The notes below the pieces were generated by a model. The model worked only from the letters and a program-made list of their open reading frames with translations, had not been told where the DNA came from and made no database searches. A program made the translations under genes and the position numbers. Shown here piece after piece: positions 45,291-55,510 of a stretch of 64,000 bases of DNA (the first letter of the stretch is position 1; each line of letters starts with the position of its first letter). This DNA comes from Mycobacterium sp. MBM (GTDB taxonomy: Bacteria > Actinomycetota > Actinomycetes > Mycobacteriales > Mycobacteriaceae): NCBI GenBank assembly GCA_021648845.1, contig JAKJHY010000002.1, positions 62,001 to 126,000 on the forward strand, written 5' to 3'.

Positions 45291-45866
45291 GTGCCACGAG
45301 TAACCGAGGATCATCTGGCCGCGCGTCGTCGCCAGATCCTCGACGGCGCCAGACGCTGCTTCGCCGAATACGGCTACGAGAAGGCGACCGTGCGGCGGCT
45401 CGAACACACCATCGGGCTGTCGCGCGGCGCCATCTTTCATCACTTCCGCGACAAGGACACGCTGTTCTTCGAGTTGGCTCGCGAGGATGCCGAACGGATG
45501 GCCGATGTGGCCGCCCGTGAGGGCTTGATCCAGGTGATGCGCGACCTACTGGCCGCGCCCGATCAGTTCGACTGGCTGGTGACCCGCCTGGAGATTGCCC
45601 GCAAGCTGCGCAACGACCCGGTGTTCCACCAGGGCTGGGCGGAACGCTCCGCCGAGCTGTCGGCCGCCACATCCGAACGGCTGCGCAAGCAGAAACAGGC
45701 GGGACGGTTGCGCGACGACGTGCCCGGCGCCGTGCTGCAGACCTACCTGGATCTCGTCCTGGACGGTTTGGTGGCGCGTTTGGCCTCCGGCGAGGACACC
45801 GAAAACCTCAGCGCGGTACTGGACCTCGTCGAAGAGTCGGTGCGCCAGCCCGGCAGCGGCGACTGA
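45291..45866 (+). CDS. acnR: TetR-family aconitase repressor
   Basis: A 191-residue TetR regulator with an N-terminal HTH (RRRQILDGARRCFAEYGYEK, TIGLSRGAIFHHFRDKDTLF). The GTG at 45291 gives MPRVTEDHLAARRRQIL, matching the Rv1474c N-terminus. By homology and position directly after acn, it represses acn by binding the inverted repeat at 42341-42356, linking aconitase level to iron and carbon state. Its stop is 9 bp from the stop of the convergent small HTH gene. Confidence 0.93.
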   Translation: MPRVTEDHLAARRRQILDGARRCFAEYGYEKATVRRLEHTIGLSRGAIFHHFRDKDTLFFELAREDAERMADVAAREGLIQVMRDLLAAPDQFDWLVTRLEIARKLRNDPVFHQGWAERSAELSAATSERLRKQKQAGRLRDDVPGAVLQTYLDLVLDGLVARLASGEDTENLSAVLDLVEESVRQPGSGD

Positions 45867-45875
45867 GGCCGAGAC

Positions 45876-46064
45876 CTAGCCGGCGCGGCGGTGATTCGGT
45901 CCGCCGCGGCTGCGCATGCGGGTACCGGATTCGCGAAGCATGCTGTGTACCGACCCATACGATCGTCCGGTCTCGGCGACCAACGATCGAATGCTGGCGC
46001 CCTTCTCGTACGCGCTGCGCAGCTCGGTCAGAATCTGCTCGCGGGACCGCTTGGTTTCACTCAT
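45876..46064 (-). CDS. 62-residue HTH protein (Rv1473A type)
   Basis: A very small DNA-binding protein: basic N-terminus MSETKRSREQILTELRSAYE, then the helix-turn-helix ASIRSLVAETGRSYGSVHSM, and an Arg-rich tail (RMRSRGGPNHRRAG). Two in-frame ATGs compete. GGGAG abuts the first (46070), while the second (46064) has ideal 6-nt spacing, so 46064 is preferred. It converges with acnR and lies 98 bp upstream of the ABC-F gene on the same strand. The target is unknown. Confidence 0.88.
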   Translation of the reverse strand: MSETKRSREQILTELRSAYEKGASIRSLVAETGRSYGSVHSMLRESGTRMRSRGGPNHRRAG

Positions 46065-46162
46065 CGACATCTCCCCACTTCCCGGTGCACGAGGCGGATA
46101 CCCAGACTAGGAAGTCAGCAAACCCGGCGTGGCGAAACGCGTGAATTGTCTTGCAGCCAGGC

Positions 46163-47800
46163 CTAAGCCAGCTCGATGAGATCCCGGTACTCGGTGGACC
46201 AGAAGTCCTCGGTACCGTCGGGCAGCAACACCACGCGCTGCGGGTCGAGCGCCTCGGCCGCTCCCGGATCGTGGGTCACCAGGACCACGGCGCCCTGGTA
46301 ACTGCGCAAAGCGTCCAGAACCTGTTCCCGCGAGGCGGGGTCCAGGTTGTTGGTGGGTTCGTCGAGCAGCAACACGTTGGCGGTTGAGGCCACCAGCCCG
46401 GCCAGGGCCAACCGGGTTTTCTCGCCACCGGACAGGGTGCCCGCCGGCTGGTCCAGCTGGGGGCCGGTGAACATGAAGGCGCCCAACAGACCTCGCAGGT
46501 CCTGCTCCCCGGTATCGGGGGCCGCGTGGCGGATGTTCTCCCACACCGTGGCGTCGTTCTCCAGGGTGTCGTGTTCCTGTGCGAAATAGCCGATCTTGAG
46601 TCCGTGCCCCGGCTCCAGCGCACCCGCGTCGGCGGCCTCGGTACCGGCCAGCAAACGCAGCAGCGTTGTCTTTCCGGCGCCGTTGAGACCCAGCACCACG
46701 ACCCGGGAACCCCGGTCGATGGCCAGATCGACACCGGTGAAGATTTCCAGCGAACCATAGGTCTTGGTCAGCCCCTTGGCCACCAGCGGTGTCTTACCGC
46801 AGGGTGCGGGCGTGGGGAATTTGATCCTGGCCACCTTGTCGGCGACCCGCTCGGCGTCCAGTTCGGCGATCATCCGCTCGGCACGGCGCAACATATTCTG
46901 CGCGGCAACGGCTTTGGTGGCCTTGGCGCCCATCTTGGCGGCCTGCGCACGCAACGCACCCGCCTTCTTCTCGGCGTTGGCGCGTTCGCGGCGGCGCCGT
47001 TGCTCGTCGGTGGCGCGCGCATCGAGATACTTGTGCCAGCCCATGTTGTAGATGTCGGCCTCACCGCGCACCGCGTCCAGGAACCAGACCCGGTTCACGA
47101 CATCGGCCAGCAGATCCACATCGTGGCTGATCACCACCAGGCCGCCGGTGTGGTTCTGCAGGAAGGTCCGCAGCCACCCGATGGAGTCGGCGTCGAGATG
47201 GTTGGTCGGCTCGTCGAGCAGCAGTGTGGTGGCCGAATTCGTGCCGGCGGCTCCTCCCTCCGAGGCGGCGAACAGGATGCGGGCCAACTCCACCCGGCGG
47301 CGCTGGCCGCCGGAAAGGGTGCGCAGCTGCTGGGTGAGCACCCGCTCCGGCAGGCCCAGGCTCGCGCAGATGCGGCCGGCCTCACTCTCGGCGGCGTAGC
47401 CGCCCAGCGCGGAGAAACGCTCCTCCAGTTCGCCGTAACGCCGCACCGCACGGTCCCTGGCGTCGTCGTCGACGACCTCGGCCATCAGCGTCTGCTGCTT
47501 CTCCAGATCCGACAGCAAGGTGTCCAGACCGCGCGCGGAGAGCACCCGGTCACGGGCCAGCACGTCGAGGTCGCCCTCGCGTGGGTCCTGCGGCAGGTAG
47601 CCGATTTCACCGACGCTGTCCACCGTGCCTGCGTAGGGCTCGCCCTCGCCGGCCAGGATGCGCATGGTGGTCGTCTTACCGGCACCGTTGCGGCCCACCA
47701 GTCCGATCCGGTCGCCGGGCTGGATCCGCAGCGCGGCTCCCTCGATGGACAGCAGTGTGCGCGCCCCGGCGCGGACCTCCAGGTCCGTTGCGGTGATCAC
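46163..47800 (-). CDS. ABC-F family ATPase (Rv1473 type)
   Basis: A 545-residue soluble protein with two ABC domains and no membrane segments. Walker A sequences are GRNGAGKTT (about residue 40) and GLNGAGKTT (about residue 350), with signatures LSGGQRRRVELARIL and LSGGEKTRLALAG, and Walker B regions LLLDEPTNHLD and LLLDEPTNNLD. A basic helical linker (RRRERANAEKKAGALRAQAA) joins them. ABC-F proteins act on the ribosome in translation or antibiotic protection; the M. tuberculosis homologue Rv1473 has been linked to macrolide tolerance. GTG 47800 has GAGGAGG 6-7 nt upstream. Confidence 0.93.
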   Translation of the reverse strand: MITATDLEVRAGARTLLSIEGAALRIQPGDRIGLVGRNGAGKTTTMRILAGEGEPYAGTVDSVGEIGYLPQDPREGDLDVLARDRVLSARGLDTLLSDLEKQQTLMAEVVDDDARDRAVRRYGELEERFSALGGYAAESEAGRICASLGLPERVLTQQLRTLSGGQRRRVELARILFAASEGGAAGTNSATTLLLDEPTNHLDADSIGWLRTFLQNHTGGLVVISHDVDLLADVVNRVWFLDAVRGEADIYNMGWHKYLDARATDEQRRRRERANAEKKAGALRAQAAKMGAKATKAVAAQNMLRRAERMIAELDAERVADKVARIKFPTPAPCGKTPLVAKGLTKTYGSLEIFTGVDLAIDRGSRVVVLGLNGAGKTTLLRLLAGTEAADAGALEPGHGLKIGYFAQEHDTLENDATVWENIRHAAPDTGEQDLRGLLGAFMFTGPQLDQPAGTLSGGEKTRLALAGLVASTANVLLLDEPTNNLDPASREQVLDALRSYQGAVVLVTHDPGAAEALDPQRVVLLPDGTEDFWSTEYRDLIELA

Positions 47801-47826
47801 GCAACTACCTCCTCGGGTGAACGGGG

Positions 47827-48690
47827 TTATCTGTCGTCGGTGCCCGTCGGCTCTTCGCGCAAGCGCTCATCGGTGAACACCGGCGACCGCTTATCTTTGC
47901 GCGCAGCGACCGCTTCTTCAAAGTTGGCGGTGAGCAGGCGCACGTAGAGCTGGCCGAGGCCCTCGGCCTGCATATGACCTTCCAGGCTACCGGCGTCCAG
48001 TCCACTCCATAGCGTGCGCTTCGTCAATTCGATTCCCGGACGGGAGAACGCCGCGATTCCGCGAGCCATCTCCAGGCACCTCGACAGCAGCTCGTCGTCG
48101 GCGACGACACTGGACACCAGGCCCATCCGCTCCGCCTCCACGGCGGAGACATCTCGGCCGGTGAGCATGATCTCGAATGCGCGGGAGGCACCGATGGCGC
48201 GGGGCAGCAGATACGACAGGCCCAGCTCGCTGGCGGTCAGACCATTATTGATGCCCGCCGCCCGAAAATAGGCCCCACCTGCGGCGACCCGGATGTCACA
48301 GGCCAACGCCAGACACAGTCCGCCGCCGATCGCGGCGCCGTTGACCGCGGCGATCACCGGTTGATGCAGCCGACGCAGGCCCAGGATCACGTCGTCGAGG
48401 ACCTCCATCGAGCGCAATGCGAACGACGGCCGGGTCAGGCCCTCGACATGCGGCACCGAACCGGCCGACTTGTGGTCGGCACCCGAGGAGAAACCCCGGC
48501 CGGCACCGGTCAACACCACGACCCGTACCTCGTTGTCATGGTGCAGATCGGCGATCACCGCCCGCAGCGGCACCATGACGTCGAACGCCATGGAGTTCAT
48601 CCGCTCGGGACGGTTCAGGGTGACCAAAGCCACACCCGGCTCGGGACGGTCGACAAGGACGAACTCACTGTGCTCAGCCACGGCGAGCAC
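47827..48690 (-). CDS. echA12: enoyl-CoA hydratase/isomerase family protein
   Basis: A 287-residue crotonase-fold enzyme. The oxyanion-hole motifs are TGAGRGFSSGADHKSAG at about residue 62-78 and NGAAIGGGLCLALACDIRVA at about residue 117-136. The Glu positions are SELGLSYLLPR rather than the canonical hydratase pair, so the exact reaction (hydratase, isomerase or other) is open. The order matches Rv1472 (echA12). GTG 48690 is used, and GTG 48681 is possible. It lies 26 bp upstream of the ABC-F gene. Confidence 0.92.
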   Translation of the reverse strand: MLAVAEHSEFVLVDRPEPGVALVTLNRPERMNSMAFDVMVPLRAVIADLHHDNEVRVVVLTGAGRGFSSGADHKSAGSVPHVEGLTRPSFALRSMEVLDDVILGLRRLHQPVIAAVNGAAIGGGLCLALACDIRVAAGGAYFRAAGINNGLTASELGLSYLLPRAIGASRAFEIMLTGRDVSAVEAERMGLVSSVVADDELLSRCLEMARGIAAFSRPGIELTKRTLWSGLDAGSLEGHMQAEGLGQLYVRLLTANFEEAVAARKDKRSPVFTDERLREEPTGTDDR

Positions 48691-48703
48691 GTTAGCGTGC
48701 GGC

Positions 48704-49057
48704 TCAGTTCTCCTGCGCGGCCACCGCGGCGTCGATGTCGAACTCCTTGATCTTGGTGATCAGCTCCTCGAGCTGAGCGGGGCCCAGCGCCCCGGACTGC
48801 CGGAACACCTGATGACCCTTCTTGAACGCCATCAGCGTCGGAATCGCCTGGATCTCCGCGGCCTGTGCCAGCTCGGGCTCCGCCTCGGTGTCGACCTTCG
48901 CGTGCACCACGTCGGGGTGCTTATCCGACGATGCGCCGAAGGTGGGGGCGAAAGCGCGACAGGGACCGCACCACGACGCCCAGAAATCGACGAGCACGAT
49001 GTCGTTCTCGTCGACGATGGCCTTGAACTCCGCTGCGGTGATGTCCTTTGTAGTCAC
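48704..49057 (-). CDS. trx: thioredoxin
   Basis: A 117-residue thioredoxin with the WCGPC active site (FWASWCGPCRAF, about residues 27-38) and the cis-Pro region IPTLMAFKKG. It reduces protein disulfides in the cytosol. In position it matches Rv1471. GTG start at 49057. It is 13 bp upstream of the enoyl-CoA hydratase gene and 66 bp downstream of the suf cluster's last gene on the same strand. Confidence 0.96.
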   Translation of the reverse strand: MTTKDITAAEFKAIVDENDIVLVDFWASWCGPCRAFAPTFGASSDKHPDVVHAKVDTEAEPELAQAAEIQAIPTLMAFKKGHQVFRQSGALGPAQLEELITKIKEFDIDAAVAAQEN

Positions 49058-49123
49058 GTTGTTCCTAACGTCTCGGCTCGGTGCGGGATTCCCACTATGC
49101 CGCCGGGGCTAACACCCGTCCGG

Positions 49124-49471
49124 TCATACGGTGAAACCGAGCGCACGGAGTTGTTCGCGGCCGTCGTCGGTGATCTTGTCCGGGCCCCACGGCGGGTTCC
49201 ACACCCAGTTCAGCTTGATCTCGCTGACCAGACCGGCACCGATCAACGCGGTGCGGGTCTGATCCTCGATCACGTCGGTGAGCGGGCAGGCCGCCGAGGT
49301 GAGCGTCATGTCGATGAGCGCCACGGTGCCCGACTCCCCCTCTTCCAGGTTCATCCCGTACACCAGCCCGAGGTCCACGACGTTGATGCCGAGCTCGGGA
49401 TCCACCACATCACGCATGGCCTCCTCCACATCGGCGAGCAATTCCTCGTTGACCTCTTCGGTTTCACTCAT
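49124..49471 (-). CDS. sufT: SufT-type MIP18/DUF59 Fe-S assembly protein
   Basis: A 115-residue DUF59 protein that helps Fe-S cluster maturation or transfer. The motif DPELGINVVDLGLVYG is at about residues 24-39, and the conserved Cys sits in MTLTSAACPLTD. The C-terminus WNPPWGPDKITDDGREQLRA is typical. ATG 49471 overlaps the sufU stop by 4 bp (ATGA), fixing the start. It is the last gene of the suf operon, as in other actinobacteria (Rv1466). Confidence 0.94.
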   Translation of the reverse strand: MSETEEVNEELLADVEEAMRDVVDPELGINVVDLGLVYGMNLEEGESGTVALIDMTLTSAACPLTDVIEDQTRTALIGAGLVSEIKLNWVWNPPWGPDKITDDGREQLRALGFTV

Positions 49472-49929
49472 CGCCTGTCCTCCACATCTTGGTTTGCGGC
49501 CTCGGCCAGGGCGGCTTTGAATGCCGTCCAGCCGAGCAGGGCACATTTGACCCGCGCCGGATATTTCGCCACACCGGCGAAGGCGATGCCGTCGCCGATG
49601 ACATCCTCGTCGCCCTCCACGTTGCCGCGTGAGGAGACCATCTCGGTGAAGGCGGCGACCGTCTTCAACGCGTCGCCCACGCTCTGCCCGATGACCTGGT
49701 CGGTGAGCACCGAGGTCGCGGCCTGGCTGATCGAGCAGCCCTGTCCGTCATAGGAGACATCGGTGACCGTCTCCCCGTCGGCCGACAGCGCCACCCGCAG
49801 CGTGACCTCGTCGCCACAGGTCGGGTTGACGTGATGCACCTCGGCACCATAGGGCTCGCGCAGCCCGCGGTGATGCGGGTGCTTGTAATGATCCAGGATC
49901 ACTTCCTGGTACATCTGTTCCATTCTCAC
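49468..49929 (-). CDS. sufU: SufU sulfur-transfer/scaffold protein
   Basis: A 153-residue zinc-dependent sulfur acceptor that takes persulfide from SufS. The three ligand cysteines are in NPTCGDEVTL, GQGCSISQA and RVKCALLGW, with the GDE Asp as fourth ligand. GTG 49929 gives MRMEQMYQEVILDHYKHPHH; ATG 49923 is an alternative. It lies 16 bp after the sufS stop, and a GAGGAG lies 12 nt before the GTG. Confidence 0.95.
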   Translation of the reverse strand: MRMEQMYQEVILDHYKHPHHRGLREPYGAEVHHVNPTCGDEVTLRVALSADGETVTDVSYDGQGCSISQAATSVLTDQVIGQSVGDALKTVAAFTEMVSSRGNVEGDEDVIGDGIAFAGVAKYPARVKCALLGWTAFKAALAEAANQDVEDRR

Positions 49930-49945
49930 GAGATCCGGTCGCTCC

Positions 49946-51232
<1,287 letters not shown>

Positions 51233-52003
51233 CTATGCGGTGGGCGCGGCCTGGGTGAACCGCTCGTAACCGTTCTCCTCGAGCTGATCGGCGAGCTCGG
51301 GGCCGCCGGACTCGATGATCCGGCCGTCGTAGAAGACGTGCACGAACTGCGGGCGGATATAGCGCAGGATGCGGGTGTAGTGCGTGATCAGCAGCAGACC
51401 GCCGTTCTCGGCCTCGGCGTAACGGTTCACGCCCTCACTGACGATGCGCAGCGCGTCGACGTCCAGCCCGGAGTCGGTCTCGTCGAGGATCGCGATCTTC
51501 GGCTTGAGCAGCGACAGCTGCAGGATCTCGTGGCGCTTCTTCTCACCGCCGGAGAAGCCCTCGTTGACGCTGCGCTCACTGAAGGCCGGATCGATGTCCA
51601 GATCGCCCATCGCGGACTTGACCTCTTTGACCCAGTGCCGCAGCTTCGGGGCTTCACCGCGCACCGCGGTGGCCGCGGTCCGCAGGAAGTTCGACATGGA
51701 TACGCCGGGGACCTCCACCGGGTACTGCATGGCCAGGAACAGGCCGGCACGCGCGCGCTCGTCGACGCTCATCTCCAGCACATCGGCACCGTCGATGGTG
51801 ATCGAACCGGAGGTCACCTTGTACTTGGGATGGCCGGCGATGGCGTAGGAGAGCGTGGACTTGCCGGATCCGTTGGGCCCCATCACCGCATGGGTCTCCC
51901 CCGACTTCACGGTCAGGTTGACGCCCTTGAGGATCGGGATATCGTCCCCGCCCTCGGGATTGGTGACGCAGACGTGGAGGTCCTTGATTTCGAGCGTGGT
52001 CAT
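51233..52003 (-). CDS. sufC: Fe-S assembly ATPase SufC
   Basis: A 256-residue ABC ATPase energising the SufBCD scaffold. Walker A is GPNGSGKST, the signature FSGGEKKRHEILQL, and Walker B LDETDSGLDVDAL, where the SufC-typical ETDSGLD replaces the usual EP. The ATG at 52003 overlaps the sufD stop by 4 bp. Confidence 0.98.
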   Translation of the reverse strand: MTTLEIKDLHVCVTNPEGGDDIPILKGVNLTVKSGETHAVMGPNGSGKSTLSYAIAGHPKYKVTSGSITIDGADVLEMSVDERARAGLFLAMQYPVEVPGVSMSNFLRTAATAVRGEAPKLRHWVKEVKSAMGDLDIDPAFSERSVNEGFSGGEKKRHEILQLSLLKPKIAILDETDSGLDVDALRIVSEGVNRYAEAENGGLLLITHYTRILRYIRPQFVHVFYDGRIIESGGPELADQLEENGYERFTQAAPTA

Positions 52004-53202
52004 TCGTGGGCTGCTTTCGATTCCGTGATGGCTAGTTCTCGTTCGATGGCTTCGGTCAGGCGCTCACGCACGGCGGGCACGGCGATCTTGGCGATGATCT
52101 CGCCGAAGAAACCGCGGACCACCAGTCGGCGGGCCTGCTCCTCGGGGATACCGCGGGCGCGCAGATAGAACAGCTGCTCGTCATCGAAACGGCCGGTGGC
52201 ACTGGCGTGTCCGGCACCGGCGATCTCGCCGGTCTCGATCTCCAGGTTGGGCACCGAGTCGGCGCGGGCGCCGTCGGTGAGCACCAGGTTGCGGTTCGCC
52301 TCGTAGGTGTCGGTACCGGTGGCCTCGGCGCGGATCAGCACATCGCCGATCCACACGGTGTGCGCATCCGGCTTGCCGGAGCCCGGATCACCTTGCAGCG
52401 CACCCTTGTACAGCACGTCGGATTTGCAGTTGGGCACCGCGTGGTCGACGAGCAGCCGGGACTCGAAGTGCTGGCCGGCGTCGGCGAAATAGGTCCCGAG
52501 CAGCTGGGCTTGGGCACCCTGCGCGGTGAATCGCACGGTGGTCGTGGTGCGCACCACGTCGCCACCGAGGGTGACGTTCACGTGCCCCAGCGTGGCGTCC
52601 TTGCCGAGGCGGGCGTGATGTGAGCTGACGTGCACCATGTCATCGGACCAGTCGGCGATCCAGATCACCCCGAGTGCGGCCGAGTCACCGACGATGATCT
52701 CGACATTGTCGGCGTAGGTTCCGCTGCCGCGCAGGTCCACGACCACGATCGCGCGGGACAGCTCCTGCACCCGAATCTGCAGATGCCCGTATGCGACATT
52801 GCCCGCACCGGGTCCGTTGACCACGATCTCGATCGGCTCGGCAACCTCGGTGTCGCGCGCGACGGTCACCACGGTCGCCTTGCCGAACGACGAGTACGCC
52901 TGGGCGGCAACGCGATCCGAAGGCACGCCGCCCTGGCCGAGCCGTTCGTCGTCGCGGCCGACGGTCTCGACGGTCACGCCGGGACGTTCGCTCACCTCGA
53001 TCAGCGCGGAGCCCGTGGCGGGCGCCGTACCGTCGTGTAGGCCGCGCAGCCGTTTCAGCGGGGTGAACCGCCACAGCTCGTCGCGACCGCCGGGCACCTC
53101 GAATGCGTCGACGTCGAACGAGGCGAACTGCTCACCCTTGTTGGCGTTCAGCGCCGAACCGGACTTGCGGCCGCCTTCGACCGCTTCTGTCAGACCCGTC
53201 AC
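52000..53202 (-). CDS. sufD: Fe-S assembly protein SufD
   Basis: A 400-residue SufBD-family scaffold subunit: [20 protein letters not shown] at the N-terminus, beta-helix core, and C-terminal [20 protein letters not shown]. The conserved His of the SufB-SufD interface lies in GAGHASATG. The GTG at 53202 overlaps the sufB stop by 4 bp (GTGA), which decides the start; the frame is open further upstream only within sufB. Confidence 0.97.
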   Translation of the reverse strand: MTGLTEAVEGGRKSGSALNANKGEQFASFDVDAFEVPGGRDELWRFTPLKRLRGLHDGTAPATGSALIEVSERPGVTVETVGRDDERLGQGGVPSDRVAAQAYSSFGKATVVTVARDTEVAEPIEIVVNGPGAGNVAYGHLQIRVQELSRAIVVVDLRGSGTYADNVEIIVGDSAALGVIWIADWSDDMVHVSSHHARLGKDATLGHVNVTLGGDVVRTTTTVRFTAQGAQAQLLGTYFADAGQHFESRLLVDHAVPNCKSDVLYKGALQGDPGSGKPDAHTVWIGDVLIRAEATGTDTYEANRNLVLTDGARADSVPNLEIETGEIAGAGHASATGRFDDEQLFYLRARGIPEEQARRLVVRGFFGEIIAKIAVPAVRERLTEAIERELAITESKAAHE

Positions 53203-54629
53203 CCGACCGCGCCTTCCATCTGGAGTTCGATCAGCCGGTTGAGCTCGAGCGCGTACTCCATGGGGAGTTCCTTGGCGATCGGCTCGACGAATCCACGCAC
53301 CACCATGGCCATCGCCTCGTCCTCGGTCATCCCGCGGCTCATCAGATAGAACAGCTGGTCCTCGCTGACCTTCGACACGGTGGCCTCGTGGCCCATCGTC
53401 ACGTCGTCCTCGCGGATGTCGACGTACGGGTAGGTGTCGCTGCGGCTGATCGTATCGACCAGCAGCGCATCGCATTTGACGCTCGACTTAGATCCGTAGG
53501 CACCCTTGTTGACCTGTACCAGTCCGCGGTAGGAGGCCCGGCCGCCGCCGCGCGCGACCGACTTGGACACGATATTGCTCGAGGTGTGCGGGGCCAGGTG
53601 CAGCATCTTGGCGCCGGTGTCCTGGTGCTGACCCTCGCCGGCGAACGCCACCGAGAGCACCTCGCCCTTGGCGTATTCACCGGTCATCCAGACGGCCGGA
53701 TACTTCATCGTCACCTTCGAGCCGATATTGCCGTCGACCCACTCCATGGTGGCCCCGGCCTCGGCGCGGGCCCGCTTGGTGACCAGGTTGTAGACGTTGT
53801 TCGACCAGTTCTGAATGGTCGTGTAACGGCAACGGCCACCCGGCTTGACGATGATCTCGACGACGGCCGAGTGCAGCGAGTCGGACTTGTAGATCGGCGC
53901 CGTGCAGCCCTCGACGTAGTGCACGTAGGCGCCCTCGTCGACGATGATCAGCGTGCGCTCGAACTGGCCCATGTTCTCGGTGTTGATCCGGAAGTAGGCC
54001 TGCAGCGGGATGTCGACGTGCACGCCCGGCGGCACGTAGATGAACGAGCCGCCCGACCACACCGCGGTGTTCAGCGCGGAGAACTTGTTGTCCCCGGCCG
54101 GGATCACGGTGCCGAAGTATTGCTTGAACAGCTCGGGATGCTCGCGCAGACCCGAGTCGGTGTCCAGGAAGATGACACCTTGGGCTTCCAGATCCTCACG
54201 GATGGAGTGGTAGACGACCTCGGATTCGTACTGGGCGGCGACACCGGAGACCAGCCGCTGCTTCTCCGCCTCGGGGATACCCAGCTTGTCGTAGGTGTTC
54301 TTGATATCGGCGGGCAGGTCGTCCCAGCTGGCGGCCTGCTTCTCGCTGGAGCGCACGAAGTACTTGATGTTGTCGAAAAAGATGCCGTCGAGGTCCGAAC
54401 CCCAGTTGGGCATCGGCTTCTTGTCGAAGGTGCGCAGCGCCCGCAGGCGGATGTCGAGCATCCAATCGGGCTCGCTTTTCTTCGCCGAGATGTCGCGCAC
54501 GACAGCCTCGTTCAGGCCGCGCTGGGCACTGGCGCCGGCGACGTCGGAGTCCGACCAGCCATAGCCGTACTTACCCAGCGACGCAATGGTCTCTTCCTGG
54601 GTCAGCGGGGTCTCTGGGGTGAGGGTCAT
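53199..54629 (-). CDS. sufB: Fe-S assembly scaffold SufB (no intein)
   Basis: A 476-residue scaffold on which SufBCD builds clusters. The core includes [39 protein letters not shown], with the Cys at about residue 250, and [20 protein letters not shown]. The M. tuberculosis homologue is interrupted by an intein, and here the chain is continuous at normal SufB length. Start ATG 54629 overlaps the sufR stop by 4 bp. Confidence 0.98.
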   Translation of the reverse strand: MTLTPETPLTQEETIASLGKYGYGWSDSDVAGASAQRGLNEAVVRDISAKKSEPDWMLDIRLRALRTFDKKPMPNWGSDLDGIFFDNIKYFVRSSEKQAASWDDLPADIKNTYDKLGIPEAEKQRLVSGVAAQYESEVVYHSIREDLEAQGVIFLDTDSGLREHPELFKQYFGTVIPAGDNKFSALNTAVWSGGSFIYVPPGVHVDIPLQAYFRINTENMGQFERTLIIVDEGAYVHYVEGCTAPIYKSDSLHSAVVEIIVKPGGRCRYTTIQNWSNNVYNLVTKRARAEAGATMEWVDGNIGSKVTMKYPAVWMTGEYAKGEVLSVAFAGEGQHQDTGAKMLHLAPHTSSNIVSKSVARGGGRASYRGLVQVNKGAYGSKSSVKCDALLVDTISRSDTYPYVDIREDDVTMGHEATVSKVSEDQLFYLMSRGMTEDEAMAMVVRGFVEPIAKELPMEYALELNRLIELQMEGAVG

Positions 54630-55420
54630 CGCGACACTCCTTGGGTGGTGGTGGATTCGGCGCGGGCTGCGGGCCGAACTGGGGCGGGGTCATCGGAGCC
54701 GGCCGGACGCTCGCCCGGCGCGCTGGTCAGCGGGATGTGGGTGGTGCAGGCGAAATCGCCGTTGACGATGGTGGCCAGCCGCTGGACGTGGGTGCCCAGG
54801 ATCTCGGCGAAGGCCTCTTGTTCAGCGTCGCAGAGCTCGGGAAATTCCTCGGCGACGTGTGACACCGGGCAATGGTGCTGGCAGATCTGCACGCCGGACA
54901 ACGGACCGGCCACCGGGGTGGTGGTGGTCGCGTACCCGGCACCGGTCAGCGCGGCGGCAACCTGATCTGCGGTCCGTTCGACCGCTTCGGGATCGCTCAC
55001 CTCGGGGATACCGGCCAGGATGTTGTCGATGCGGCGACGGGCGAAGGTGCGCACCGCCTCGTCGCCACCGATCTCGCGCAGTTGGCGCATCGCGGCGACC
55101 GCCAGGTCGTCGTAGGCGTGCGAGAGCTTCGCGCGTCCCGCGGCGGTGAGCCGGTACCGCTTGGCGGGGCGACCCCGCCCATGGTGCTGCCAGGCCGCGG
55201 CGGCGCTGGCCTGCGCGTCGCCGGCCTCGATCAGTGCGTCGAGGTGCCGACGGACGCCGGCCGCCGAGATGCCGAGTCGCTGGCCGATCTCGCCGGCGGT
55301 GACCGGTCCTTCCAGCAGTAACTGGACGATCGCCGTGCGGGTGTGACCTTCGGAAGACACCGCAGGCACCACCGACGGCGCGGTCCCGACCGCGCCAGGT
55401 GCCTCCGGATTTATTTTCAC
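54626..55420 (-). CDS. sufR: SufR Fe-S-sensing repressor of the suf operon
   Basis: A 264-residue DeoR/ArsR-like winged-helix regulator. The HTH is [20 protein letters not shown] and the wing is [20 protein letters not shown]. The Fe-S cysteines sit in [20 protein letters not shown] and [10 protein letters not shown]. It shuts off suf when clusters suffice. The start used is GTG 55420; GTGs about 15 and 21 codons further in are possible, since an inverted repeat covers the upstream start. Confidence 0.92.
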   Translation of the reverse strand: MKINPEAPGAVGTAPSVVPAVSSEGHTRTAIVQLLLEGPVTAGEIGQRLGISAAGVRRHLDALIEAGDAQASAAAAWQHHGRGRPAKRYRLTAAGRAKLSHAYDDLAVAAMRQLREIGGDEAVRTFARRRIDNILAGIPEVSDPEAVERTADQVAAALTGAGYATTTTPVAGPLSGVQICQHHCPVSHVAEEFPELCDAEQEAFAEILGTHVQRLATIVNGDFACTTHIPLTSAPGERPAGSDDPAPVRPAARAESTTTQGVSR

Positions 55421-55432
55421 AACACCATTGTG
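55418..55432. promoter_or_regulatory. SufR-type inverted repeat CACAA-N5-TTGTG
   Basis: A perfect 5-bp inverted repeat with a 5-bp spacer, overlapping the proposed sufR start and lying between divergent sufR and mptB. It resembles the palindrome with a 5-nt spacer reported for M. tuberculosis SufR (ACACT-N5-TGTGA), but the arms are not identical. Autoregulation is inferred. Confidence 0.6.
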
Positions 55433-55510
55433 TCGGAATTCGTGCGCCGGTTCCACCAAGGGGACCCTAACCGGGGCGGACCACCGAAGCCAGGCCGCTA
55501 CGCTGCTCGC
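55421..55510. promoter_or_regulatory. divergent sufR / mptB promoter region
   Basis: A 90-bp gap between the sufR start and the mptB ATG that must carry both promoters. Apart from the inverted repeat at its left edge, no consensus elements were clear. Confidence 0.4.
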
